From JAPWJZ01 sp965279315 (GTDB lineage Bacteria > Pseudomonadota > Alphaproteobacteria > Micavibrionales > UBA2020): a stretch of DNA of 64,000 bases. A program made the position numbers and the translations under genes. Below the pieces are notes generated by a model. That model was not told where the DNA came from and did no database searches. It saw only the letters and a program-made list of their open reading frames with translations. Of the stretch, positions 15,630-26,730 are shown one piece after another (the stretch's first letter is position 1; each line of letters begins with the position of its first letter). The stretch lies in assembly GCA_965279315.1 (NCBI GenBank), contig OZ257145.1, forward strand, positions 1,736,001-1,800,000. Direction: 5' to 3'.

Positions 15630-15795
15630 TTATCGAATAGCAGACTGTGTAAATAGTGTGTAAGTCTCTGCTCGCTACGAAATACACGTTTTGAGTGATT
15701 TAATCATTGTATCGGGTAGTAAAAATCGCGCTTGGATACAAATGGCAATGTGTTCAGCTCTGATCCACATAGCGGCAATCTGCCGAAATCCCATC
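15630..15795. other. Gene-free stretch with arm-like GTGTAAATAGTGTGTAAGT motif
   Basis: No gene is visible. At 15647-15665 it holds GTGTAAATAGTGTGTAAGT, which matches 17 of 19 bases of the motif at 24527-24545 beside the intact tRNA-Leu. Both lie on the side of the CCA end of the tRNA-Leu core, about 150 and 92 bases away. I read them as arm-type integrase sites of two related islands. Confidence 0.5.
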
Positions 15796-15950
15796 TAATC
15801 AATACTTTAAAGATTGGTGCAGGCGAGGGGACTTGAACCCCTACGGGATTGCTCCCTGCGGATTTTAAGTCGCTTTCGGCTAGGGCTTACACTATGAATT
15901 TACTATACAATTTTGGTTAGTAAAGTGAACCGTGTAAGAACCCGTGTAAG
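15796..15950 (-). repeat. tRNA-Leu(UAA) 3'-half repeat with conserved arm, copy B
   Basis: On the minus strand it carries the anticodon loop (ACTTAAAATCC), T-arm and CGCCTGCACCA of the tRNA-Leu at 24637-24722. The 35 bases around the CCA end and T-arm are identical to the intact gene, and the variable loop differs. The 5' half is replaced by the arm TTGTATAGTAAATTCATAGT plus TTACACGG and TTACACGGG. The CCA equivalent is at 15815-15817. Between copies A and B lies the kdp module. Bases 15951-16087 to the right are AT-rich and hold no gene. Confidence 0.8.
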
Positions 15951-16087
15951 TTTCATAGACTAAGTTCGGCGTCTTTTGACTGCGTTACTGTATGCTGTGT
16001 TCGAATATAAAGGCGCGACTTTAAGCATTTTAAACAAAGATGTTCTGCAGGTAATACCAGCTGATATGCTTTAAAAAAAAGAAAGCG

Positions 16088-17662
16088 TCAGTTATTTAAA
16101 ACTTCCCGCAACATGCAGAGCAGGGACTCCGCGGTATAAGGCTTTTCAATAAAATATTTTATCTCCACGTCAGAGACCGTCGCAGATTTGCCATTGGTTT
16201 CAAGGCCGCTCGCGCCAATAACCTTCACTGCGGGATTGATCTGCCGCAATGTTAAAATCGTTGTGGCACCGTCCATTACGGGCATCATCATGTCGGTCAG
16301 CACGGCTGCGATTTCATTCCTATGTCTGGCATAAAGCGCAATCGCTTCAGACCCGTTCGAGGCTGTAAGGACCTGATAGCCGAACGCTTGCAGCGTCTGG
16401 CGCGTGATGGTTAGTATCGCAGCCTCGTCATCTACAACCAGAATTTTTTCCCCATTTCCACGGGGCAATGCATTGTTTTTTTCCCCTGCGGCATCGGTCG
16501 CGGCGGACTTGATCGCGGGAAGATAAACCTTGAAAGTGGTGCCTTTGCCGACCTCGCTGTACACATGCACAAAGCCGCCATGGCTTTTCGCGACGGCAGC
16601 GACTGTGGAAAGGCCGAGGCCCGTTCCTTTGCCGAATTCCTTGGTCGTGAAGAACGGGTCAAAAATCTTGTCGAGGACCTCGGGCGAAATGCCGATGCAC
16701 GTATCCGACACACTGAAGACGATATAGGGGCCAGCTTTGGCGTCGCTGCTCAGGGCGGCGGCATGTTCATCGATAACGATGTTCTCTGCCGCAACCATCA
16801 GCTGCCCGCCCTGCGGCATGGCGTCGCGCGCGTTGACGCAGAGATTCAGCAAAAGCTGGTGCAGCTGCGTAGGGTCGCCCGTCACGGTCCAGATATCATC
16901 AGGAAGCGAAACGGAAAAGGAAATGTTTTTGGGAAAGGTGTCGCGAATGAAAATTTCCACGTCGTTCGCGGTATTCCGCGGATGGACGGCGATGCGCTGG
17001 CCGTCCACGCCGCGCGCGAAGGACAGCACCTGCCGTACGATTTCAGCGCCGCGTTTTGCGCTGGTGTCGATCGTCGATAATATCTCCAGAGTCACGGGGT
17101 CGCTTGCGCGTGATTTCAGCATGGTGATCGACATCAGGATCGGCGAAAGGATGTTATTGAGGTCGTGCGCGATGCCGCTCGCCAGTGAACCGATGCTTTC
17201 CATGCGTTGCGCGCGCATAAACTGTTCCTCGATTTTGCGCTTCTCGGTGATGTCGCGCATAATGACTGTGAAGAGCTTGTGGTCTCCGCTATCCATCTGT
17301 GAAATCGAGGCCTCAATGGGGAATTCTTCACCGTTCGCGCGCAGCCCCGTGATCGCGCCCAGCGCCCCCATTGCGCGGTGCGTTACGTTCGTCTGGCCAA
17401 ACCGCTGGATATGAACAGCGTGCTTTTCCCGGTACCGTACGGGGATGAGTTCCTCGAGTTTGCGCCCGATCATTTCCTGGGCGGGATGGCCGAACATGCG
17501 CTCCGCCGCCGCGTTAAAGACGGTGATTGTGCCCTGTGCATCAATCGAGATGATGCCGTCCATGGCGGAGGCGATGATGCCGGCCTGCCGCGCCTCGCTT
17601 TCCTTCAGCGCGCCCAGCGCCGCAAGCAGTTCTTCGTTCGCTTTTTTCAGCTTCTGTTCCAT
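16088..17662 (-). CDS. PAS-domain hybrid histidine kinase with C-terminal receiver
   Basis: A cytoplasmic signalling protein of 524 residues with no membrane segment. It has a short N-terminal coiled coil, a PAS domain at about 25-140 (MDGIISIDAQGTITVFNAA, then the PAC region FTVIMRDITEKRKIEE), a dimerisation/phosphoacceptor helix with His166 (ASGIAHDLNN), an ATP-binding domain at about 255-385, and a receiver at about 405-520 with Asp457. The G1 box reads SDTCIGIS, with Cys322 where glycine or asparagine-glycine is usual, so ATP binding may be altered. The start overlaps the stop of the upstream response regulator by one base (TGATG), so the two are co-translated. Confidence 0.88.
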   Translation of the reverse strand: MEQKLKKANEELLAALGALKESEARQAGIIASAMDGIISIDAQGTITVFNAAAERMFGHPAQEMIGRKLEELIPVRYREKHAVHIQRFGQTNVTHRAMGALGAITGLRANGEEFPIEASISQMDSGDHKLFTVIMRDITEKRKIEEQFMRAQRMESIGSLASGIAHDLNNILSPILMSITMLKSRASDPVTLEILSTIDTSAKRGAEIVRQVLSFARGVDGQRIAVHPRNTANDVEIFIRDTFPKNISFSVSLPDDIWTVTGDPTQLHQLLLNLCVNARDAMPQGGQLMVAAENIVIDEHAAALSSDAKAGPYIVFSVSDTCIGISPEVLDKIFDPFFTTKEFGKGTGLGLSTVAAVAKSHGGFVHVYSEVGKGTTFKVYLPAIKSAATDAAGEKNNALPRGNGEKILVVDDEAAILTITRQTLQAFGYQVLTASNGSEAIALYARHRNEIAAVLTDMMMPVMDGATTILTLRQINPAVKVIGASGLETNGKSATVSDVEIKYFIEKPYTAESLLCMLREVLNN

Positions 17663-18387
17663 CAGAATTCCGACTTCTTGCGGTCAAGCACGAGCATGTA
17701 ACCCGCGCTACGGACAGTTTTGATGATTTCCGGCATTTTTCCGTTGTCACCAATTTTTTTGCGCACGCGCGCGATCTGTATGTCGATTGACCGGTCGGTG
17801 ATGTCGAGGCTGTCATCCTTAATCGCATCGAGGATCTGCTCGCGGCTCAGGACGCGGTTCGGCGCGCGCGCCAGCATCTCAAGCAGCCTGAATTCACCAA
17901 CAGTGAGGTTGCCGGAAACGCCCGCTTCGTCGAAGATCTGCAGCCGTTCGCGGTTGAGAATCCATTTGCCGATCTTGACCCCGTCTGCAGTCTGCTGGTC
18001 GGCAGGGTTTCCTTCACGCATGCTCGCATAGCGCCGTAGATGGGCACGGACGCGCGCCTTCATTTCCGCATCGTCAAACGGCTTTGTCAGGTAGTCGTCA
18101 GCGCCCATCTCTAGCCCGACGATCTTGTCTGCCATTTCGTTCTTGCCGCTGATGGCAATGATAGGGGCGTTGCTCAACTGGCGGATTTTCTCGATCAGCA
18201 CGAGGCCGTTGCCATCGGGCAGCAATATGTCGAGCAGGATGAGGTTTACAGGAATCTTCTTTAGCTTCTCGAGGCATTCGCGGGTGTCACCGGCAGTAAT
18301 AAGGGTATACCCGTCTTCGGACAGGCTTATGACGATCAGGCGTTGCAGTTCGGCATTGTCGTCAACGACTAAAATGGTTTCTGGCAA
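17662..18387 (-). CDS. OmpR-family response regulator
   Basis: A 241-residue transcription factor. The receiver spans about 1-120 with Asp53 (LILLDILLPDGNG) and YLTKPFD, and the winged helix about 140-235 (TVGEFRLLEMLARAPNRVLS; TDRSIDIQIARVRKKIG). The only start that keeps the first receiver strand (ILVVDD) is a TTG at 18387, implying weak initiation. It is directly upstream of, and coupled to, the PAS hybrid kinase, the natural partner. Its targets are unknown. Confidence 0.88.
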   Translation of the reverse strand: MPETILVVDDNAELQRLIVISLSEDGYTLITAGDTRECLEKLKKIPVNLILLDILLPDGNGLVLIEKIRQLSNAPIIAISGKNEMADKIVGLEMGADDYLTKPFDDAEMKARVRAHLRRYASMREGNPADQQTADGVKIGKWILNRERLQIFDEAGVSGNLTVGEFRLLEMLARAPNRVLSREQILDAIKDDSLDITDRSIDIQIARVRKKIGDNGKMPEIIKTVRSAGYMLVLDRKKSEF

Positions 18388-18480
18388 AAGGATACACTCT
18401 TGAAAAATTCATTTAAGAACTTCCCAGATATCGCACCACTTGGTGCGTAATACAATCAAAGTTGTCTTTTGAAATTTATG

Positions 18481-19107
18481 TTATGTATATATAACGCCGG
18501 CTATGCGGTAAATTGCCTTGATATCCTTGGCCTTGATGCGCATAGCTTTTCCGGAATCCATAAACTGGAAGTTGTAAATCAGCCCCTTGGCACCCATATA
18601 TACCAGAATTTCCACCCCCTTCGCGTGAAGGCAGAGACAAGGCTGTTTCGGCACGGGCGATTTGTGACGATCCAAGTAAATAATCGTGCCCTGCGGATAG
18701 GTTGGCGCAAAGCTATCGTCCTGCACAAACAGGGCGATCACTCCCTGAGCCTCTTCCAGATTGGGAAGTGGCGCGACGCGGTCGATCACTTCGCCGTCAT
18801 CGAGTGTCTGCAGATGACGATCCAGCTTCAGCCTGCCACCAAAACTGAAAACCGGGATTTTTCTGGACTTGTCCGACGCCGACACGGGCGGTGCAGTGTT
18901 GGGTTCCGGCTGCTCACCGGTTGACAGCCATTCGGCGGATACCTTCAGCGCCTTTGCGAGTTCGTAAATATAGCGGGGGCGTATTGTCTCGCCGCGCTCG
19001 AACTTCTCATAGGCCTGCTGCGTCACCCGGCAAAGCTTCGCTACTTGGCGTTGTGTCAACTTAAGCTCTAGACGGCGCTTGCGCGCTCTTATGTGTTTTA
19101 CCTGCAT
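18481..19107 (-). CDS. XRE helix-turn-helix repressor with S24 (LexA/CI-like) C-terminal domain
   Basis: A 208-residue DNA-binding protein. The N-terminal XRE domain (about 15-65: KLTQRQVAKLCRVTQQAYEK, then FERGE) is followed by a linker and a C-terminal domain resembling S24 peptidase-type repressors, with DDSFAPTYPQGTIIYLD at about 130-146, where Ser132 occupies the nucleophile position. I cannot see the autocleavage Ala-Gly or confirm the lysine of the dyad. The start at 19107 is chosen for GAGGAAAG just upstream and loss of a poorly conserved leader. A perfect inverted repeat at 19163-19194 sits directly upstream and is a likely autoregulatory operator. Such repressors often control mobile elements, fitting the island context. 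Confidence 0.8.
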   Translation of the reverse strand: MQVKHIRARKRRLELKLTQRQVAKLCRVTQQAYEKFERGETIRPRYIYELAKALKVSAEWLSTGEQPEPNTAPPVSASDKSRKIPVFSFGGRLKLDRHLQTLDDGEVIDRVAPLPNLEEAQGVIALFVQDDSFAPTYPQGTIIYLDRHKSPVPKQPCLCLHAKGVEILVYMGAKGLIYNFQFMDSGKAMRIKAKDIKAIYRIAGVIYT

Positions 19108-19162
19108 TTTCTTTCCTCGCTTCACTATACCCAATCCCGCCTGCGTGTCTGAAGCCGTAATA

Positions 19163-19194
19163 AAATTGTTAAAAAATGCGCTTATTAACAATTT
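19163..19194. promoter_or_regulatory. Putative operator for the XRE/S24 repressor
   Basis: A perfect 10-bp inverted repeat, AAATTGTTAA-N12-TTAACAATTT, 56 bases upstream of the repressor start, in the AT-rich gap between it and the 429-residue gene. Half-site size and spacing suit a dimeric helix-turn-helix repressor. Confidence 0.55.
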
Positions 19195-19208
19195 ATATTG
19201 TCAGGCCA

Positions 19209-20498
19209 TTAAGCCTGGCGCGCGCCCTTCACGAGGTCGCTGTGACGATAACGCAGGATTCCCGCTGGCTGCGCAACATGACCGCAAACGACAGGGCCGG
19301 AAATATAATCAAAACCCATGCATACGGCGGATGCCGCGATACTGATGGTCGGCACATCCAGCAGGAATTTACGCGAAGGGCGCGCGGCATCGGCCTGCAG
19401 GCTGAACATCCGCAACCGCTTGATGACTGCCTGCTCGGGCTGTTGTTCCGCGCCGATGGAAAGGCCCGCGCCGTCGAAGCCTGCATGACGCAGGCCCGAC
19501 AGATCCGGAATTTCATCCGCCATCGTTTCGACAAAGACCGCACGGCAATATTTCTTCAGCACAAAGCAGTAATGCGCGCCGCCGACTTTCAGCGCGCTCT
19601 GCGGCTGCCCCTCGAGCTTGAAGATAAGGTAGTTGCGCTGGGCAACCGGGATGCTTTTGCACAACAGCTCGTATTTCGGAAGGTAAGCGGGGTCGCACAG
19701 CGTCGCATGACGAACCGGGCACATGATTAGCGCAGGGCGGTTTTCATTCTGGAATCGCTGCAGTTCCGCAATCGCGCGCGACAGCAATAGCAGGTCGGCA
19801 TGAGGCCCTTGCTCCATGCCCTCCTGACGGCATAGATATGTCGTGATGGCATTTAACCTGACTTCCCACAAAGGGACGAAAGTGAAAATAGGCGCGCCCG
19901 ACGGCTGTATGAGCTTGTCTTCTTCTGAACGCGGCGGCGGATCCTCCATCGGCACGGTGGAGAATTTATCCAGTATTTCGCAGAGCGGCTTGCCTGACAG
20001 CAGTCCTGACTGTGTCTGGACGATATGCTTCTTGATGGCGATACCGCGCAGGTCTTCCTTGCCGGTCGCGAACAGGCGGTCACGGATTTCGTCCGAAATG
20101 GCACCCGCCGTAAACTCACCCTGCTCCCGCGACGCGTTGGCAAAGATAATGAGGTAAATATCGTCCTTTTGCCGCAGGTGTATGTCGCCTTTCGACAGGT
20201 GCATTGAGATTACGTCTTCGCTGATGGCATATACCTCTTGCTGCATCGCGGGCCATTTCCGGCCGAGGCGCCTCTTGACTTTTTCAAGGCCGATGAGCTG
20301 CAACTTGCCTGACGTCACGAGCGATCGTTTCTTTAAAAGTTCGGCGCAGAGTGTTTCAAGTTCCTGTTGCTGCAGCGTACTCGGTTGCAGCGCGTTTGCC
20401 TTTACGGCTTCGCCTGCCTTATGTTCATGCGGCGCCTCGCCAAGGCCGAACCTGTTGAGAAAGGCCGCGATGAATGGCAAGGGGCTGGTGACAACCAT
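19209..20498 (-). CDS. Unknown 429-residue protein in a two-component cluster
   Basis: Start set at the ATG at 20498 because AAGGAGG lies eight bases upstream. A GTG at 20507 overlaps the preceding receiver gene. No signal peptide or membrane helix is evident. The middle part (SEDVISMHLSKGDIHLRQ, DDIYLIIFANAS) looks like alternating strands of a nucleotide- or ligand-binding fold. The last 80 residues include LSGLRHAGFDGAGLSIG and GFDYISGPVV, faintly reminiscent of degenerate EAL-type cyclic-di-GMP domains without catalytic residues. That is a guess. One base separates it from the stand-alone receiver upstream, so it is probably the receiver's partner or output. Confidence 0.6.
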   Translation of the reverse strand: MVVTSPLPFIAAFLNRFGLGEAPHEHKAGEAVKANALQPSTLQQQELETLCAELLKKRSLVTSGKLQLIGLEKVKRRLGRKWPAMQQEVYAISEDVISMHLSKGDIHLRQKDDIYLIIFANASREQGEFTAGAISDEIRDRLFATGKEDLRGIAIKKHIVQTQSGLLSGKPLCEILDKFSTVPMEDPPPRSEEDKLIQPSGAPIFTFVPLWEVRLNAITTYLCRQEGMEQGPHADLLLLSRAIAELQRFQNENRPALIMCPVRHATLCDPAYLPKYELLCKSIPVAQRNYLIFKLEGQPQSALKVGGAHYCFVLKKYCRAVFVETMADEIPDLSGLRHAGFDGAGLSIGAEQQPEQAVIKRLRMFSLQADAARPSRKFLLDVPTISIAASAVCMGFDYISGPVVCGHVAQPAGILRYRHSDLVKGARQA

Positions 20499-20499
20499 G

Positions 20500-20907
20500 T
20501 TACGCACCCTCCTTTTCGATATCTTGCATCAGTTCCAGTATCTGCCGGGGCGTAAAGGGCTTTACGAGTGTCCGGCACGCACCGAACGTCGCCGCGAGGT
20601 CGAGGAAACCCATGTCTTTGTTGCTGCCGCCGCTCGACATGGCAATAATAGGCGTGCCCGGGTTGATCGTGCGCATTTCTGTTATGGTCGAAAGACCTTC
20701 CTTGTCCGGCATCAGCAGATCGGTCACGACGATATCGGGCTGGAACTGGCGAAAAAGCTTTAACCCCTCAAAACCGTTGCAAGCCCCTTGCGTTTCATAG
20801 TTGAGCTTGTCCAGAATACGGCAGAGTGCGGTACGTGTGAGTGTGTCATCCTCTATGACTAGAATTTTCAGGAATTTAGAGGTTTCTGCGAAGAGGTTAA
20901 CAGACAT
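20500..20907 (-). CDS. Stand-alone CheY-like receiver protein
   Basis: A single receiver domain of 135 residues. The acidic pair is in VIEDD (19-21), the phospho-acceptor is Asp63 (VVTDLLMPDKEG), Ser/Thr is in IIAMSSGG, and Lys is in TLVKPF. No output domain. AAAGGAG precedes the ATG by a few bases. It is co-directional between the MHYT hybrid kinase (29-base gap) and the 429-residue protein (1-base gap). It is a clear paralogue of the receiver at 23816-24325: both share LKILVIEDD, the MPxKEGLxTI segment and the IIAMS-GG stretch. Confidence 0.9.
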   Translation of the reverse strand: MSVNLFAETSKFLKILVIEDDTLTRTALCRILDKLNYETQGACNGFEGLKLFRQFQPDIVVTDLLMPDKEGLSTITEMRTINPGTPIIAMSSGGSNKDMGFLDLAATFGACRTLVKPFTPRQILELMQDIEKEGA

Positions 20908-20936
20908 GGCTTTCTCCTTTGTTTCTAAAATTCGCG

Positions 20937-23558
<2,622 letters not shown>

Positions 23559-23815
23559 GCTGCACCTCCTGAAAGAAAACATGACGGCTTGTCGGCATGA
23601 TCAAATCCTAACAAGCGCGCATATCAGGCGTATGACAGCTTGTTTCTGCGCCGAAACAATCCCTATACATCGGGAAAACCCTTGATAAAACAAGATGTTT
23701 TGGAAATTCTGCCCCTGTGTCACGACGGACATGTAACGACACGAACCGACATCATGTCGATATACACGACGGGCAATCTGAAGGCATCACAACAGCGAAT
23801 CAGGAGAAACAAGCT

Positions 23816-24325
23816 ATGGAACACGCGGCAGCGGCATTGATCGATGATATTAAACATCTGCAGGGGAAGCTGCGCGCGGCGTTCGCGAAGGTCAGTTACA
23901 TCGCGCAGAGAAACAGCGGACTAAAAATACTTGTCATCGAGGATGATGGACTCACGCGGCTCATGCTCTGCGAAATCCTGCGCAGCAAGAAATATACGGC
24001 ACTTGAAGCGCCGAACGGCGTATTGGGCCTCAAGATGTTCGTTGAGCAAAGCCCCGACGTTATCATCACCGACATCCTGATGCCCGAAAAAGAAGGTCTA
24101 GAAACCATCCTGGAAATCCGGGCGATGGACGCGAAAATCCCGATCATCGCCATGTCAGGCGGCGGCACTGCCGAGAACATAAATTTTCTTGAAATGGCGG
24201 GAAAGCTGGGCGCGACGCGCACAATCTCAAAACCCTTCCGGCCCGATGATATTTTATCACTCATGTTAAATCTGGAAGTTGAAGCAGGTTATCGGCTCAA
24301 CGACCAGACCTACGCACCATACTAA
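23816..24325 (+). CDS. Receiver protein with N-terminal helical extension
   Basis: A 169-residue protein with a helical N-terminus (about 1-30) and a CheY-like receiver at 36-160 (VIEDDGLTRLM, Asp86 in IITDILMPEKEG, IIAMSGGG, SKPFRPDD). It is a paralogue of the receiver at 20500-20907 but divergently transcribed from the MHYT kinase. Start at 23816 is supported by AGGAG nine bases upstream. The 257-base divergent region contains an exact palindrome CGACAT-C-ATGTCG at 23747-23759, a possible operator. It is probably another target of the MHYT kinase HPt domain. Confidence 0.85.
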   Translation: MEHAAAALIDDIKHLQGKLRAAFAKVSYIAQRNSGLKILVIEDDGLTRLMLCEILRSKKYTALEAPNGVLGLKMFVEQSPDVIITDILMPEKEGLETILEIRAMDAKIPIIAMSGGGTAENINFLEMAGKLGATRTISKPFRPDDILSLMLNLEVEAGYRLNDQTYAPY

Positions 24326-24636
24326 TATAATCTCTTACGGATACAGTTGGCTTGGGAAGGCACATCGGAATACCTCAAAAAAACATCCACTTTCTAACTA
24401 TGATTTTTTTGCGAGCCGAACGGCGTCCTGCCGGCGCTAGATAGGAGTTTAATGAGGCGATCGCATTTCGCGCACAAAGCTCGCTGATCCCCTGTAGACT
24501 ACAAGCGCAAGGTGACTGAAAGAAGTGTTTAATTAGTGTGTAAGTAAATTCAGGCTGAAAACCCTATAAAATAGGGAAAAAATTTCTTCACAGTCGGCTT
24601 CGGTTATCGATGTACATGCAAAAGTTCAAAAAGTAT
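24326..24636. other. Gene-free stretch with arm-like motif next to tRNA-Leu
   Basis: No gene is seen. It contains GTTTAATTAGTGTGTAAGT (24527-24545), the counterpart of 15647-15665, and AT-rich sequence up to the CCA end of tRNA-Leu. I interpret it as the inner arm of an island inserted at the 3' end of the tRNA. Confidence 0.5.
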
Positions 24637-24722
24637 TGGTGCAGGCGAGGGGACTTGAACCCCTACGGGCGTGAGCCCTGCGGATTTTAAGTCCGCTGCG
24701 TATACCGTTCCGCCACGCCTGC
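24637..24722 (-). tRNA. tRNA-Leu (UAA anticodon)
   Basis: An 86-base minus-strand gene with encoded CCA (24637-24639). The acceptor stem GCAGGCG pairs with CGCCTGC. The anticodon stem-loop GCGGA-CTTAAAA-TCCGC gives anticodon UAA at 24687-24689. A long class II variable arm (GGGCTCACGCCC) and the T-arm GGGGTTCAAGTCCCC are present. Its 3' half is duplicated at 6070 and 15815 in the same orientation and, more degenerate, at about 34.7 and 37.3 kb in the opposite orientation. It is the likely integration target of the modules to its left. Confidence 0.95.
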
Positions 24723-24873
24723 GCCGGTTGGTTCGCTACGCTACAGTTTCGGGTATTTTACGTCAAGAAAGCTGTCGTTTTACGGCCATTTCAGCACCAT
24801 GCTTTTTCCTATACAAATCATATACTTATCAGGCACTCCCCGTTTCATCCCAAAAACACTATATTAATCAACG

Positions 24874-26724
24874 ATGAATGAGGAAAAACGAAAAGGCCAC
24901 GAGACGATCCTGGAATTCGTGAAAACGCTTCCGGGGATGCCCGGTGTTTATCGCATGATGAACGCCGCCGGCGATGTTTTGTATGTCGGCAAGGCCAAAA
25001 GCCTGAAGAAGCGCGTCATCGCCTACACACAGCCCGAAAAACATTCGATCCGCATCCAGCGCATGATCGCGGCGACATCGACGATGGAATTCACGACCAC
25101 GCATACCGAAGCCGAGGCGCTGTTGCTGGAGGCGAACCTCATCAAGAAGCTCAAGCCGCGCTACAACATCCTTTTGCGCGACGACAAATCTTTTCCTTTT
25201 ATCCTGATCACCGGCGGCCACAATTACCCGCAAGTGACCAAGCACCGCGGCAACAAGGACCGTGACGGCGAATATTTCGGTCCCTTCGCGTCTGGCATGG
25301 CGGTGAACGAAACGCTGACCGTGCTGCAGCGTGCGTTCCAGCTGCGCACCTGTTCGGATAACATCTTTGCGCTGCGCACCCGCCCCTGCCTGCAATACCA
25401 GATCAAGCGCTGCACCGCGCCCTGCGTCGGCCGCGTGACCAAGGAACAATACGCCGCGCAGGTCGATCTGGCGCGCCAGTTCCTGACCGGCAAAAGCCGC
25501 AGCATACAGGAAAAATTTGTCGCCGAGATGCAAACGGCCAGCGACGCCACCGATTTCGAAACCGCCGCTTTTTTCCGCGACCGCATCCGGGCGCTGACCA
25601 TGATCCAGCAGGAACAGCTGGTGCATATCGAAGGCATCGAAAGCGCAGATTTCCATGTGCTGGCGCAGGACAAGGGACAGTCTTGCGTGCAGGTGTTCTT
25701 CTTCCGCGCGGGCCAGAACTACGGCAACCGTTCGTATTTCCCGCGCCACGAAAAAGACGAAAATCCGGAAGATATCCTGTCGGCCTTCGTTGCGCAGTTC
25801 TACACGAACAAGCCCGTGCCCAAGGAAATCGTGACCAATTACGTGCTGGCCGGGCAGGACGTGATCGAGGAAGCATTGAAGATGAAGGCCGGATACAAGG
25901 TTTCCATCCTGAACCCGTCGCGCGGGTCAAAAAAGGAAATCATCGACATGGCGGCCAAGAACGCCCGCGAGGCATTGCAGCGCCGTATGGCGGTCGAGGC
26001 GTCGCAGGCCGAAGTGTTCGAGCGGCTGGCCGAGCTGTTCGGCCTTGATGCGCCGCCCGAGCGCATCGAGGTGTTCGACAACAGCCATATTTCAGGATCC
26101 CACGCCGTGGGCGCGATGATCGTCGCGTCGCAGGACGGTTTCGTGAAAAATTCCTACCGCAAGTTCAATATCAAGGGCCCCGTCGCGCCCGGCGACGATT
26201 ACGCCATGATGAAGGAAGTACTGACGCGCCGCTTTCAGGCATTGCTGAAAGATGGCGACGCGCAAGGCCAGTGGCCCGACCTGCTGCTGATAGATGGCGG
26301 CCAAGGGCAGTTGACGGCGGTGCAAACCGTCCTGACCGAATTGGGCGTGCAGGGCGTGCCCGTGGTGTCGATTGCGAAAGGCCCCGACCGCAATGCGGGG
26401 CGCGAGAGGTTCTTCATGGAGGGGCGCGACCCTGTGAGCCTGGAACAGGGCGACCCCGTTTTGTATTTCATGCAGCGCGTGCGCGACGAGGCACACCGAT
26501 TCGCCATCACCACCCACCGCGCCCGCCGCAGCGCCGCGATCGGCCAGAACCCGCTGGACGCCATCGCTGGAATCGGCGGAAAACGCAAGAAAGCCCTGCT
26601 TTTGCATTTCGGGTCGGCGAAAGGGGTTGCAGAAGCGGGGGTGGCTGATTTACAAAAGGTGGCCGGTATCAGCAAAGCCGTGGCCGAGAAAATCTACGGT
26701 TTCTTTCACGAGAAAGAAGAATAA
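24874..26724 (+). CDS. uvrC: UvrC excinuclease subunit
   Basis: Makes the dual incisions in nucleotide excision repair with UvrAB. The 616 residues contain the GIY-YIG domain (GVYRMMNAAGDVLYVGKAKS at about 24-43, 3' incision), a Cys-rich turn (CLQYQIKRCTAPC), a UVR domain that contacts UvrB (ASDATDFETAAFFRDRIRAL), the RNase H-like 5' nuclease domain (VFDNSHISGSHAVGAM; LLIDGGQGQ) and a C-terminal helix-hairpin-helix. The Shine-Dalgarno is weak. pgsA follows after six bases. The uvrC-pgsA pair is a familiar alphaproteobacterial neighbourhood. Confidence 0.96.
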   Translation: MNEEKRKGHETILEFVKTLPGMPGVYRMMNAAGDVLYVGKAKSLKKRVIAYTQPEKHSIRIQRMIAATSTMEFTTTHTEAEALLLEANLIKKLKPRYNILLRDDKSFPFILITGGHNYPQVTKHRGNKDRDGEYFGPFASGMAVNETLTVLQRAFQLRTCSDNIFALRTRPCLQYQIKRCTAPCVGRVTKEQYAAQVDLARQFLTGKSRSIQEKFVAEMQTASDATDFETAAFFRDRIRALTMIQQEQLVHIEGIESADFHVLAQDKGQSCVQVFFFRAGQNYGNRSYFPRHEKDENPEDILSAFVAQFYTNKPVPKEIVTNYVLAGQDVIEEALKMKAGYKVSILNPSRGSKKEIIDMAAKNAREALQRRMAVEASQAEVFERLAELFGLDAPPERIEVFDNSHISGSHAVGAMIVASQDGFVKNSYRKFNIKGPVAPGDDYAMMKEVLTRRFQALLKDGDAQGQWPDLLLIDGGQGQLTAVQTVLTELGVQGVPVVSIAKGPDRNAGRERFFMEGRDPVSLEQGDPVLYFMQRVRDEAHRFAITTHRARRSAAIGQNPLDAIAGIGGKRKKALLLHFGSAKGVAEAGVADLQKVAGISKAVAEKIYGFFHEKEE

Positions 26725-26730
26725 AAACAG

